A stretch of DNA of 6,296 nucleotides from Oscillospiraceae bacterium (GCA_003519645.1 DOWI01000369.1:184-6479); one strand, 5' to 3'. Positions 1-5,736 are shown, counted from the first letter of the stretch. Numbers and translations: made by a program. Notes: generated by a model not told the origin, from the sequence alone.

Positions 1-315
1 ATTCTAGATATACGGAAATTATACCGTCCGGGTCAGGAGCTCCGGGCCCGCATTTTGGAACATGAACCTGCGGAAAACCAGCTGAAGCTTTCAGTCAGGG
101 AAGCTACTCCCAACCCTTTTGACGGAGCGGAACGCCGCCATCTGGTAGGCAGCCGCCGACAGGCTGTTATCACAGGAAAATATGCCGGAGGCGTGTTCTG
201 CACCCTGCAAGATGGGACCCTCTGCCTTTGCCTGTATTCCAATTCCCATTACGACTCTGATTTTCTTCCGGGCGACAACGTGATTATCCATATTGCCCAG
301 CATGATTACCGGTAG
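1..315 (+). CDS. C-terminal part of a protein with S1-like RNA-binding repeats (5' end outside window)
   Basis: The frame is open from base 1 to a TAG stop and gives 104 residues, so the start lies upstream. The first part (YRPGQELRARILE, then LKLSVREA) matches the end of an S1 repeat, an OB-fold that binds single-stranded RNA. After a linker (TPNPFDGAERRH), a second S1/OB-like unit follows: VGSRRQAVITGKYAGGVFC, then a strand that ends in GDNVIIHI. Tandem S1 units suggest RNA binding in the cytoplasm. From memory, proteins of this type occur in clostridial integrative and conjugative elements, but no other element gene is visible here. The segment is richer in G+C than the downstream genes, which suggests a different origin or a cargo boundary. 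It could also be a housekeeping S1-domain protein. The S1 call is fairly secure; the role is not. Confidence 0.65.
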   Translation: MLDIRKLYRPGQELRARILEHEPAENQLKLSVREATPNPFDGAERRHLVGSRRQAVITGKYAGGVFCTLQDGTLCLCLYSNSHYDSDFLPGDNVIIHIAQHDYR

Positions 316-370
316 AAGCATATCTATGGGAGGATTGTTTCCAAGTTGTAGCAGATATAATCTGAAAAAA

Positions 371-407
371 CTGCTGTACATAGCTTTCATAAGCTTATGT
401 ACAGCAG
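371..407. terminator. Long hairpin after the S1-domain gene, possible intrinsic terminator
   Basis: CTGCTGTACATA (371-382) and TATGTACAGCAG (396-407) are perfect inverted repeats of 12 bases. Inside them GCTT (383-386) pairs with AAGC (391-394), leaving a TCAT loop and one bulged T (395). The total is 16 base pairs. On the + strand the tail is only mildly U-rich (CCTTTATTCCC). On the - strand the hairpin is followed directly by six T (complement of 365-370), which is the better terminator. It may close the S1 gene and also block transcription from the other side. Confidence 0.5.
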
Positions 408-494
408 CCTTTATTCCCTTGCTGATATTTATTGATTTAAAGTTACGAGATAATTTACTCCAATCAATCTCTTTCAGATTCTCTAGAATTTAGG

Positions 495-511
495 TTTTGT
501 ACAATACAAAA
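495..511. promoter_or_regulatory. Palindrome TTTTGTA-CAA-TACAAAA, candidate operator
   Basis: Perfect 7-base arms surround a 3-base centre. It ends 3 bases before the CTTGTAACAT element of the predicted promoter for the M23 peptidase gene, where an activator or repressor site would be expected. No known regulator consensus is recognised, and A/T richness makes a chance match possible. Confidence 0.35.
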
Positions 512-514
512 AGG

Positions 515-545
515 CTTGTAACATTTCATAGATTTAATCCGTTAT
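515..545 (+). promoter_or_regulatory. Predicted ECF-sigma promoter of the M23 peptidase gene
   Basis: CTTGTAACAT (515-524) is followed after 15 bases by CGTTAT (540-545). The same pair at the same spacing stands at 5661-5691 before another secreted-protein gene. TGTAAC to CGT spacing is 17 bases, close to known ECF promoters such as the TGAAAC and CGTA elements of Bacillus SigW. Transcription would start near 552 and give a leader of about 135 bases. The sigma factor encoded at 5063-4494 is the obvious candidate user; that link is inferred. Confidence 0.6.
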
Positions 546-580
546 TTTATTAAGAGATAAAAAATACGATGTTAATTAAC

Positions 581-608
581 TAAAGGATCTATGCAGATAA
601 ATCCTTTA
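581..608 (+). other. Stem-loop in the leader of the M23 peptidase mRNA
   Basis: TAAAGGAT (581-588) pairs with ATCCTTTA (601-608) around a 12-base loop. It lies between the predicted promoter and the ribosome binding site and could affect mRNA stability. It has no U-run of terminator type, and no riboswitch class is recognised. Confidence 0.3.
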
Positions 609-686
609 TTTAAAAAGCAAGGCAGAAAGGGGGCGTATTCATTTATATTAGCCATCAACCTAATGACATCAAACAAGGAGGACGTT

Positions 687-1607
687 ATGAAAAGGAAGTT
701 TGTTAGTTTGGTCTTGTGTTTTATGCTTGTTCTCGGCCTATCAATACCAACATCGGCGGCATTTGAAATGCCGGTCGAAATACCTCCACCCGGTTACGGT
801 GAACAATACTCAACACCGGAAAACCCTTTCAACTTTGGTCCTCGCGCAGATAAAATGACCCCTGAGCAAGAAAAGGCCGCTGGCATTGTAGATCCTTTTG
901 CGGGAATACAGCCGTTTGCCACTGTTGAAAAACTTTGTTACATAGCTGGCGGTTCATACACCGTTTATTCAACGGCTACCGGCAGTACATCGAAAGGTTT
1001 CGTAAGTTCCCGTGAACGCGTATGGGTTTACAACAACAATAGCAACGCCAATCGCTATTATATTCGTTTCCTAAATTACGGCACAATAGATTATGGATAC
1101 GTTGATAAAGCAGCGGTAAAAATCCCTTCCACCAGCTGGTCCGCACCTATTACGACGGGCTCAATATCTCAGGACTATAGCGCAGGGGGGCATGCGGGTA
1201 TTGACGTTGCAGCTCCGGCAGGTACTCAAGTAAATGCGGTTACAAGCGTATCTCACCGTAGCCGAATTTACACTGGTGTTTTGAACGGAACTACCTATTT
1301 GGTGAACTATGGAAATTATATTGATTGTACCTCTGGCGGCACCCAAGTCATCTATGCACATCTTTCCAAGTTTACCAACGGAACTGCCAACACGACATTA
1401 ACGTCCTACCGCAGTAGATTTACGGGAACCGAAAGCATTTCGACCGTAGCCACTTTTACTCCGTCTGCAGGAGCAAAAATTGGTGAGGTTGGAAACACTG
1501 GCTGGTCGTCCGGCAATCATCTGCATTTTGAAACCCGGAACGCTTCCAACATTAGCACAAAATATGATCCTTACACATATGTAGTGTTCCCCGGAGTCGG
1601 TTATTAA
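687..1607 (+). CDS. Secreted M23-family (LytM-type) zinc metallopeptidase with an SH3-like domain
   Basis: This protein of 306 residues probably cuts peptide cross-links in peptidoglycan outside the cell. The start at 687 is chosen because AAGGAGGA lies at 675-682 and the protein then begins with a clear Sec signal peptide: MKRK, a hydrophobic stretch, and cleavage near PTSA (after 24 or 25). The frame is open upstream to an ATG at 591, but that would bury the signal. A proline-rich pro-region (about 26-78) leads to an SH3-like beta domain (about 80-146), often used for wall binding. The M23 domain covers about 150-300. Its metal and catalytic residues are all present: H169 and D173 (HxxxD), YAH with H225, and HLH with H278 and H280, preceded by GNTG (269-272). 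It should therefore be active. It has no coiled coil of the EnvC type. It stands alone between a predicted ECF promoter and a strong terminator. Confidence 0.9.
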   Translation: MKRKFVSLVLCFMLVLGLSIPTSAAFEMPVEIPPPGYGEQYSTPENPFNFGPRADKMTPEQEKAAGIVDPFAGIQPFATVEKLCYIAGGSYTVYSTATGSTSKGFVSSRERVWVYNNNSNANRYYIRFLNYGTIDYGYVDKAAVKIPSTSWSAPITTGSISQDYSAGGHAGIDVAAPAGTQVNAVTSVSHRSRIYTGVLNGTTYLVNYGNYIDCTSGGTQVIYAHLSKFTNGTANTTLTSYRSRFTGTESISTVATFTPSAGAKIGEVGNTGWSSGNHLHFETRNASNISTKYDPYTYVVFPGVGY

Positions 1608-1701
1608 CGTGGTTTTTACACTCCTTGTAACCAATAAGCTGCAGAGAGGGCGATGAAGTATTTTTGCAGAATATGGTATCCTAGCCTGTCTTAAATGATC
1701 G

Positions 1702-1740
1702 AAATGCCCGCAAAATCCCAAACAATTTTGCGGGCATTTT
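1702..1740 (+). terminator. Strong intrinsic terminator after the M23 peptidase gene
   Basis: AAATGCCCGCAAAAT (1702-1716) and ATTTTGCGGGCATTT (1725-1739) form a perfect 15-base-pair stem with an 8-base loop (CCCAAACA). Its 3' side runs into TTTT, followed by CCCTATTTT. The A-rich 5' side means it may also work on the - strand. It isolates the peptidase gene from the lipoprotein pair downstream. Confidence 0.9.
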
Positions 1741-1793
1741 CCCTATTTTATCTTCGTAAGGAATGATTCGACAATTCTTATTACATAAGCGGT

Positions 1794-1798
1794 GGAGG
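1794..1798 (+). promoter_or_regulatory. Ribosome binding site that decides the RCC1 lipoprotein start
   Basis: GGAGG ends 5 bases before the ATG at 1804. The in-frame GTG at 1792 overlaps this site and so cannot use it, and the TTG at 1801 is too close. No convincing vegetative or ECF promoter is seen in the short gap after the terminator (1741-1790). Confidence 0.75.
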
Positions 1799-1803
1799 TT
1801 TTG

Positions 1804-2979
1804 ATGATAAAATTAGTGACGATTTTGGCAATGCTACTGGCTGCGCTTAACGGATGTAGTATAGAACAAGCAGCAATCGCAACACAACCATATATAGAAG
1901 AAGTCGTACTGACTCTCACAGCTCATTTTGCACTCACCTCGGACGGTGATGTTCTTTCATGGGGTGAGAATGAACAGGGCGTTCTCGGCCTTGGTTATAG
2001 TTCAGGAGAAGTTGTTAAGATTCCGCAGAAAATCGAGATTGGCGAACCGGTGAAAAAGATAGTTACATCCTCACTTGCAAATACTGTGTTTGCGGTTACT
2101 ACCAGCGGAAAGGTATATGGATGGGGGTCAAATGCATATAAAATAATTTCTTCAGAAAATACACCTATTTACTATTCTCCAGTATTAATGGATTTTGGAA
2201 TACCAGTTGCAGAAATCAAATTGTCTCATTATCTGGTTACGATAGCAGAGCCTAATGGCAAAATATTTGGACTGGGCTGGACACAAAAAGGAGCATCCAT
2301 ACATCCCAAACAAGAAAGTGCCTTCCTTGCGTCAAGCCATGATATCATGGAGATAAATATAGATAGCGGTGAGCCTATTTCTCAAATCGAAAATTCAGTG
2401 ATTTATCGAGCCTTTATCAATTCAAAGAATGAGGTTTTTGTTCAAGGCGCACTTGTTGAAAACAAAATAATGTTTGAAAAAGCAACTCAGGTTCCTTTTC
2501 CTGAACCAATAATTCAAATAGGGCCTATGTTCCAAGGATTAGTAGGACTCTCCGAAACAGGAAAATTATATTTTATAGGGGAAGATAGATTTGGGATCGT
2601 TGGTGATGATACGAGCGAATATTTCGATATATATGAAGAGGCTGTTCTAATAGATAAGATCAGTGTATCAATAAAAGATATATCGGTTTCTTCTAGTTCT
2701 ATTATTGTCCACACAGAAAAAGGTGACTTTTATACTTGGGGTTACAACTTAGGTAAAAACAACTCAGAAAATGAAAAGGAGATCATAAGCATTCCCACCA
2801 AGCTGGATTTTAATGAAAACGTACGTTATTATTATTGTGGAGAATTTTCAAACGTACTGATTACGAAAAGCCATGACGTCTATGTGTGGGGCAGTAATGC
2901 GTATTATATATATATGGATGAGAGCCGTGAGGCGTCATACCAGCCAACAAAAATAAATATTTTAAAGCAAGGAGCGTAA
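1804..2979 (+). CDS. RCC1-repeat lipoprotein, predicted beta-propeller
   Basis: The 391-residue product begins with a short lipoprotein-type signal (hydrophobic 2-15, then ALNGC with C18 as the probable lipidated cysteine). The N at -2 of the lipobox is less usual. After it come at least five or six degenerate RCC1 repeats (regulator of chromosome condensation type), each with a pattern like FALTSDGDVLSWG. Clear units lie near 42-54, 96-108, 144-158, 246-259, 300-313 and 351-363, with WGxN at 53-56 and 107-110 and again near 362-365. RCC1 units fold into a beta-propeller that serves as a binding surface. In secreted bacterial proteins the partner is usually unknown, and nothing here points to the eukaryotic nucleotide-exchange role. 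The gene is followed after 2 bases by a second lipoprotein gene, so the two products probably act together on the outer face of the membrane. Confidence 0.8.
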   Translation: MIKLVTILAMLLAALNGCSIEQAAIATQPYIEEVVLTLTAHFALTSDGDVLSWGENEQGVLGLGYSSGEVVKIPQKIEIGEPVKKIVTSSLANTVFAVTTSGKVYGWGSNAYKIISSENTPIYYSPVLMDFGIPVAEIKLSHYLVTIAEPNGKIFGLGWTQKGASIHPKQESAFLASSHDIMEINIDSGEPISQIENSVIYRAFINSKNEVFVQGALVENKIMFEKATQVPFPEPIIQIGPMFQGLVGLSETGKLYFIGEDRFGIVGDDTSEYFDIYEEAVLIDKISVSIKDISVSSSSIIVHTEKGDFYTWGYNLGKNNSENEKEIISIPTKLDFNENVRYYYCGEFSNVLITKSHDVYVWGSNAYYIYMDESREASYQPTKINILKQGA

Positions 2980-2981
2980 TT

Positions 2982-3509
2982 GTGTTTAAAAAGGTTTGCT
3001 TATTTTTAATATTTATCAGTCTCTTGGCAGCGTGCAATCAACAGGAGCAACCAAACTCAATGCCGGATGAAATACCATCAGGAATTTCGTCCAGCATTGA
3101 AACTAACAGACCAGAGGCCGGTAATGCCTCAGAGCAGCCAGAGAATGAAAGCCATGATCCCAATGTGTCAAACAGTATGGATATAAGCAATTCCTCTGCC
3201 CAGGAAGTAAATGAAAATGAGTTTTTTGAGATAGTTAACAAGGTAATAATCGATTATGAAAATGGAATAATGGTACAGAGTGAGGCGTATCCCCCCCTGC
3301 CAGAAGGCTTTTTAATTCCTAAAAATAGAAGTGCAAAAGATATTGATATAGTGTTTAATGAGACGATAGGAGATTATCGCATAACCATTGCCTCTGCTGA
3401 CGGAAAATGGGATATGGTTCTTTTTGCAAATAAATTCATTTTTGTCAGTGCGGAAAGTACTACGGGTGGCGAGCTGCAGGTGACAGATGTTGTCTTTGTC
3501 GAAAAATAA
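2982..3509 (+). CDS. Small lipoprotein with a long polar linker, function unknown
   Basis: The product has 175 residues. The start is GTG at 2982, with AAGGAG (2969-2974) inside the end of the upstream gene at good spacing, so translation is likely coupled to the RCC1 lipoprotein gene. MFKK plus a hydrophobic stretch leads to a textbook lipobox LAAC with C18 as the lipidated cysteine. Residues 19 to about 78 are low-complexity and rich in S, N, E, P and Q, fitting a flexible tether. The C-terminal part (about 80-175) looks like a compact alpha/beta or beta domain (FFEIVNKVIIDYENG, then YRITIASADGKWDMVLF). I do not recognise a family. It may be an accessory or partner subunit of the RCC1 protein. 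A run of seven C at 3291-3297 encodes a proline pair. Confidence 0.75.
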   Translation: MFKKVCLFLIFISLLAACNQQEQPNSMPDEIPSGISSSIETNRPEAGNASEQPENESHDPNVSNSMDISNSSAQEVNENEFFEIVNKVIIDYENGIMVQSEAYPPLPEGFLIPKNRSAKDIDIVFNETIGDYRITIASADGKWDMVLFANKFIFVSAESTTGGELQVTDVVFVEK

Positions 3510-3730
3510 TATTGAAAGGACCATACGATGGAGGTTGGCGATCTGAGTTTGCCTGTGTGCTAGGGACAAAAGTTGATCAATTCAACCGCTAGTAAACGAC
3601 GATTTTAGGTGCTTCCTAATTTAGAAGTTATGGAATAAAACACGTTCTTCATGGTTAAGAATTTCAGTAATTATTAATTTACCGGGTAACTTTGTTTATG
3701 TCACTTTTTAACAAAGGATATTGCTATGGC
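3510..3730. other. Spacer between convergent genes, no secure gene
   Basis: The 221 bases separate the end of the lipoprotein pair from the end of the anti-sigma gene. Only weak hairpins are seen: GTTGA/TCAAC (3572-3586), TTAGG/CCTAA (3605-3619) and an A/T-rich CTTTGTT/AACAAAG (3690-3716). None has a proper GC-rich stem plus T-run, so neither operon has a convincing intrinsic terminator here. A short open stretch ending at 3592 is treated as a finding. Confidence 0.5.
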
Positions 3731-4510
3731 TTATTTTAGAAGTTCAACACCTTCTCCAATCATGATCAGCATGTCTTTGCCGCAATTCCCTGACAGGTAC
3801 AGAATTGTGCTTCCCACTTGCCAGGATAGCGTGATAATCGTTCCTTTTTGAGTTATAATTGCTTCACTGTTACCTATCAGCGTCGTCGTAAAATAATCAG
3901 CATTCTCTGTGTCCACACGCATACTCGATTGTTTAGAGAAGTTTTGATAGTATATAAATTGCTGGTCTGTATGACGAGACACATAAACGATGCTGGCAAA
4001 TTGGTCAGTCACCTCACTCTCATCATTATTGAGTTCAAATCCTCCGGGGATATAGGTTAGACCGAAAGCATGTGTCATATCACTGTATATGTGTGTGTCG
4101 GCAAAACTAGCATAATGGCTATCAGCGATACTGATCTGAGTATACCGTTCTTCTGGGGTGATCAGCAACTTATAAATCAGCCGCCGAAATTCTGCAGATA
4201 CTGCAAATGTTGTATAAAAGCAAATGGATATGGCTAAGAACACCATTGCAACTCTACTTAGTACTGGATATAACCTGCGCATATTATTCCTAACAGATGT
4301 TTTTCGCTCATTCTTTCTGATCTCTTGCAGAATACGGTGTTTTACATTATCCGGTAGTTGGAATTCTTTCATCTCACTATATCGGTGATTCTGCTCCACC
4401 AACTTTTTTCCATCCTCCTCTGCCATACTTAAAACTGCAAGCCTAAGCACTGCTTCGTCAATGGCAGCATAACAATCATCCTTGTTGGGAGTTTTATTTT
4501 GAATGGCCAT
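3731..4510 (-). CDS. Probable membrane anti-sigma factor with DUF4367-like C-terminal domain
   Basis: This 259-residue protein starts 17 bases inside the end of the sigma factor gene, the usual arrangement for a sigma factor and its regulator. Its N-terminal part (1 to about 83) is charged and predicted cytoplasmic, where it would hold the sigma factor. It shows no HxxxCxxC zinc motif of the ZAS type (the only cysteine there is C13). A single membrane segment spans about 84-106 (LSRVAMVFLAISICFYTTFA). The rest (about 107-259) lies outside the cell and ends with a pattern typical of DUF4367 (FTTTLIGNSEAIIT, ITLSWQVGSTILYLSG, then MIGEGVELLK). Such proteins are commonly encoded beside ECF sigma genes in clostridia and bacilli. 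The signal sensed is unknown. The ribosome site is weak (GGCGGGG just upstream), which fits coupled translation. Confidence 0.8.
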   Translation of the reverse strand: MAIQNKTPNKDDCYAAIDEAVLRLAVLSMAEEDGKKLVEQNHRYSEMKEFQLPDNVKHRILQEIRKNERKTSVRNNMRRLYPVLSRVAMVFLAISICFYTTFAVSAEFRRLIYKLLITPEERYTQISIADSHYASFADTHIYSDMTHAFGLTYIPGGFELNNDESEVTDQFASIVYVSRHTDQQFIYYQNFSKQSSMRVDTENADYFTTTLIGNSEAIITQKGTIITLSWQVGSTILYLSGNCGKDMLIMIGEGVELLK

Positions 4511-5063
4511 ATATTTCCCCGCCCTTAATCAGTAATGCTTTAACTTTATTTCGAAGACGTGAAAGTGATGTCCTTACTGCACCATGCTCCATACCCATAA
4601 TCTTAGCTATTTCCTTGTCCGGGAAATCAAGAAAGTATTTGTAATAAAGCAGATCTTTTTCTTTGGGAAATAACTTGCTAAGATGTTTTGCCATATTTTC
4701 ATAAGACTCAATTCTTTCATATTCATCTTCTACAGGTAAAGCACCATCATCAATATCCATCGCATCATGCTCTAGTTCAGCTATGTCCACATACTTACTG
4801 TTTTTCCTCAGGTTATCTATAGCTGTACTGGAAACGGTTTTGTAAACATAGGTAGCAATCTGATATTTATTGAGCCTATGTAGTTCTGGTACCTTGGCAA
4901 TTAGCCGCACAATCGCGTCCTGTACAATATCCTCTGCATTTTCATGGCTATTTGTATATTTGAAAGCTCTTGCTTTCATGACGGGATAGAATTCTTGGAA
5001 GATACGAAGCATTAATTGGCGGTCTTCATCGTTTTCTATTGCAAGAATTAAAAACAAGATCAT
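4494..5063 (-). CDS. ECF-type sigma-70 family RNA polymerase sigma factor
   Basis: At 189 residues this is the usual size of an ECF sigma factor, with only regions 2 and 4. Region 2 covers about 18-90, with the core-binding ENAEDIVQDAIVRLI (41-55) and a promoter-melting part up to DNLRKNSK (83-90). An acidic linker (about 93-120) follows. Region 4 covers about 124-178, with the helix-turn-helix in DKEIAKIMGMEHGAVRTSLSRL (split here at 149-160 and 161-170) that reads the -35 element. The start is ATG at 5063, with AGGAGG (complement of 5071-5076) 7 bases upstream. The coding end overlaps the anti-sigma gene by 17 bases, so the two form one operon. Likely targets are the two ECF-like promoters at 515-545 and 5661-5691; this is inferred from their shape and proximity. 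Confidence 0.92.
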   Translation of the reverse strand: MILFLILAIENDEDRQLMLRIFQEFYPVMKARAFKYTNSHENAEDIVQDAIVRLIAKVPELHRLNKYQIATYVYKTVSSTAIDNLRKNSKYVDIAELEHDAMDIDDGALPVEDEYERIESYENMAKHLSKLFPKEKDLLYYKYFLDFPDKEIAKIMGMEHGAVRTSLSRLRNKVKALLIKGGEIYGHSK

Positions 5064-5096
5064 GATATTACCTCCTATAGAACCCTGCTCTATTGG

Positions 5097-5106
5097 CTTG
5101 TAACAT
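5097..5106 (+). promoter_or_regulatory. Third copy of CTTGTAACAT, inside the sigma operon control region
   Basis: The ten bases are identical to the -35-like element of the two predicted ECF promoters. With the preceding GG, 12 bases match the copy at 513-524. It points toward the XRE gene, but the matching -10 is poor (GGTTCA at 5121-5126 with a 14-base gap). It directly abuts the probable vegetative -10 of the sigma operon. Confidence 0.35.
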
Positions 5107-5107
5107 C

Positions 5108-5137
5108 ATTATATCCTGATGGTTCAACTAAATGCAA
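5108..5137 (-). promoter_or_regulatory. Probable vegetative promoter of the sigma/anti-sigma operon
   Basis: On the - strand a perfect TATAAT (complement of 5108-5113) lies 18 bases after TTGCAT (complement of 5132-5137), a weak -35. Transcription would start near 5101, leaving a leader of about 38 bases to the ATG at 5063. The poor -35 suggests low basal output or help from an activator. Confidence 0.5.
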
Positions 5138-5148
5138 CATATGGAAAT

Positions 5149-5160
5149 TGTCAAATGACA
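5149..5160. promoter_or_regulatory. Palindrome TGTCA-AA-TGACA in the divergent control region
   Basis: Five-base arms surround a two-base centre, just upstream of the predicted -35 of the sigma operon. It is one of three inverted repeats packed within 90 bases. It could bind a dimeric regulator, but it is short enough to occur by chance. Confidence 0.3.
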
Positions 5161-5176
5161 CACCATATATGTCGAG

Positions 5177-5195
5177 TAACATATAATTTATGTTA
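5177..5195. promoter_or_regulatory. Inverted repeat TAACATA-TAATT-TATGTTA, candidate operator
   Basis: Seven-base perfect arms are separated by five bases, midway between the divergent sigma and XRE genes. On the - strand its TATAAC half is followed after 17 bases by CGACAT, a loose ECF-promoter shape that could serve sigma autoregulation. The -10 does not match the CGTTAT of the two better sites. Confidence 0.4.
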
Positions 5196-5203
5196 TACAA
5201 CGA

Positions 5204-5235
5204 TTATCATACTTGGTATCCTATATGTATGATAA
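5204..5235. promoter_or_regulatory. Inverted repeat TTATCATAC/GTATGATAA, candidate operator of the XRE gene
   Basis: Nine-base perfect arms (5204-5212 and 5227-5235) are separated by 14 bases and end 13 bases before the XRE start codon. The centres of the arms are 23 bases apart, about two helical turns, which suits two dimers or one spread dimer on one face of DNA. The place is right for autorepression by the adjacent XRE gene. No secure -35/-10 pair for that gene was found. Confidence 0.5.
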
Positions 5236-5248
5236 GGGTTGTGATAAC

Positions 5249-5561
5249 ATGAAAAATCTTAAGTATCTGCGAAAATTAAAGGGTATCAGCCAACTGGTTC
5301 TAGCTGATGCCATAGGTATAAACCAACAATCGATAAATGGTTACGAAAATCGTGGAATTGAGCCGGACGGACATTCAAACAATGATTAAAATAGCTGATT
5401 ATTTTAACATAACAGTCGATTTTCTAATCGGTCATAAGATGCGAGTTGACGATGCAGCTACATCAGAGGAGGAAACACTCCTAACCCTATACCGTAACTT
5501 GACACCTGAGCTCAAGGCAAGTATTATGACGATTATAAAGAACATCAAAGTCTCATCCTAA
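5249..5561 (+). pseudogene. XRE-family (Cro/C1-type) transcriptional regulator, frameshifted
   Basis: The ATG at 5249 opens a standard helix-turn-helix: MKNLKYLRKLKGISQLVLAD, then AIGINQQSINGYENRGIEPD, with the recognition helix around residues 24-34. After residue 40 the frame runs into GHSNND and a TAA at 5387-5389, giving only 46 residues. The expected continuation, IQTMIKIADYFNITVDFLIG then HKM, is intact in the next frame from 5373 to the TAA at 5559-5561. The cause is visible: GGAC is repeated in tandem at 5365-5372. Removing one copy restores PD-IQ and gives a normal XRE protein of about 102 residues with a short C-terminal tail. The gene is therefore a recent pseudogene, a sequencing error, or a slippage switch. 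If intact it would be a dimeric DNA-binding repressor, plausibly of its own promoter and the divergent sigma operon. A weak AAGGG site lies 11 bases upstream of the ATG. Confidence 0.85.
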
Positions 5562-5660
5562 TAAAATAACGATTTATTTAGAGCAAATGTTACTGGAAAG
5601 TATGGGATAAAAAACTTTTGCATGATAGTTCTGTTTGTTTATTAAATCTTGGGATGGAAT

Positions 5661-5691
5661 CTTGTAACATTTTCTCCCTGTTATACGTTAT
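5661..5691 (+). promoter_or_regulatory. Predicted ECF-sigma promoter of the small secreted protein gene
   Basis: CTTGTAACAT (5661-5670), 15 bases, then CGTTAT (5686-5691), the same elements and spacing as before the M23 peptidase gene. The spacers differ in sequence, so the match is not a simple duplication. The -10 overlaps a 6-base inverted repeat (TTATAC at 5681-5686, GTATAA at 5694-5699) that could hold a regulator. Transcription would start near 5698, about 40 bases before the ATG. Confidence 0.6.
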
Positions 5692-5736
5692 TAGTATAAG
5701 GGGTTGTCCCTGTACATAACAAATGGAGGAGAAAAC

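Noticed and set aside
326..493. Small + strand frame with a hydrophobic segment (after the S1 gene)
   Set aside because: No ribosome binding site; the hydrophobic segment is partly a by-product of the long hairpin at 371-407.
591..686. Longer start for the M23 peptidase at 591
   Set aside because: It would add 32 residues before a clear signal peptide, while a strong ribosome site stands right before 687.
1624..1648. CTTGTAAC followed by CGATG, similar to the ECF-like promoters
   Set aside because: The gap from AAC to CG is 19 rather than 17 bases, the AT after AAC is missing, and transcription would run straight into the terminator at 1702-1740.
1398..1721. Open frame on the - strand over the end of the peptidase gene
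   Set aside because: It is a shadow of the M23 gene, which has intact catalytic motifs on the + strand; the frame begins inside the terminator hairpin.
3690..3716. CTTTGTT/AACAAAG hairpin as terminator of the anti-sigma gene
   Set aside because: The stem is short and A/T-rich with a 13-base loop, and no T-run follows on the - strand.
5337..5561. Independent small protein of 74 residues
   Set aside because: Its first dozen residues are out of frame with the XRE fold, and from 5373 it is the natural continuation of the gene starting at 5249.
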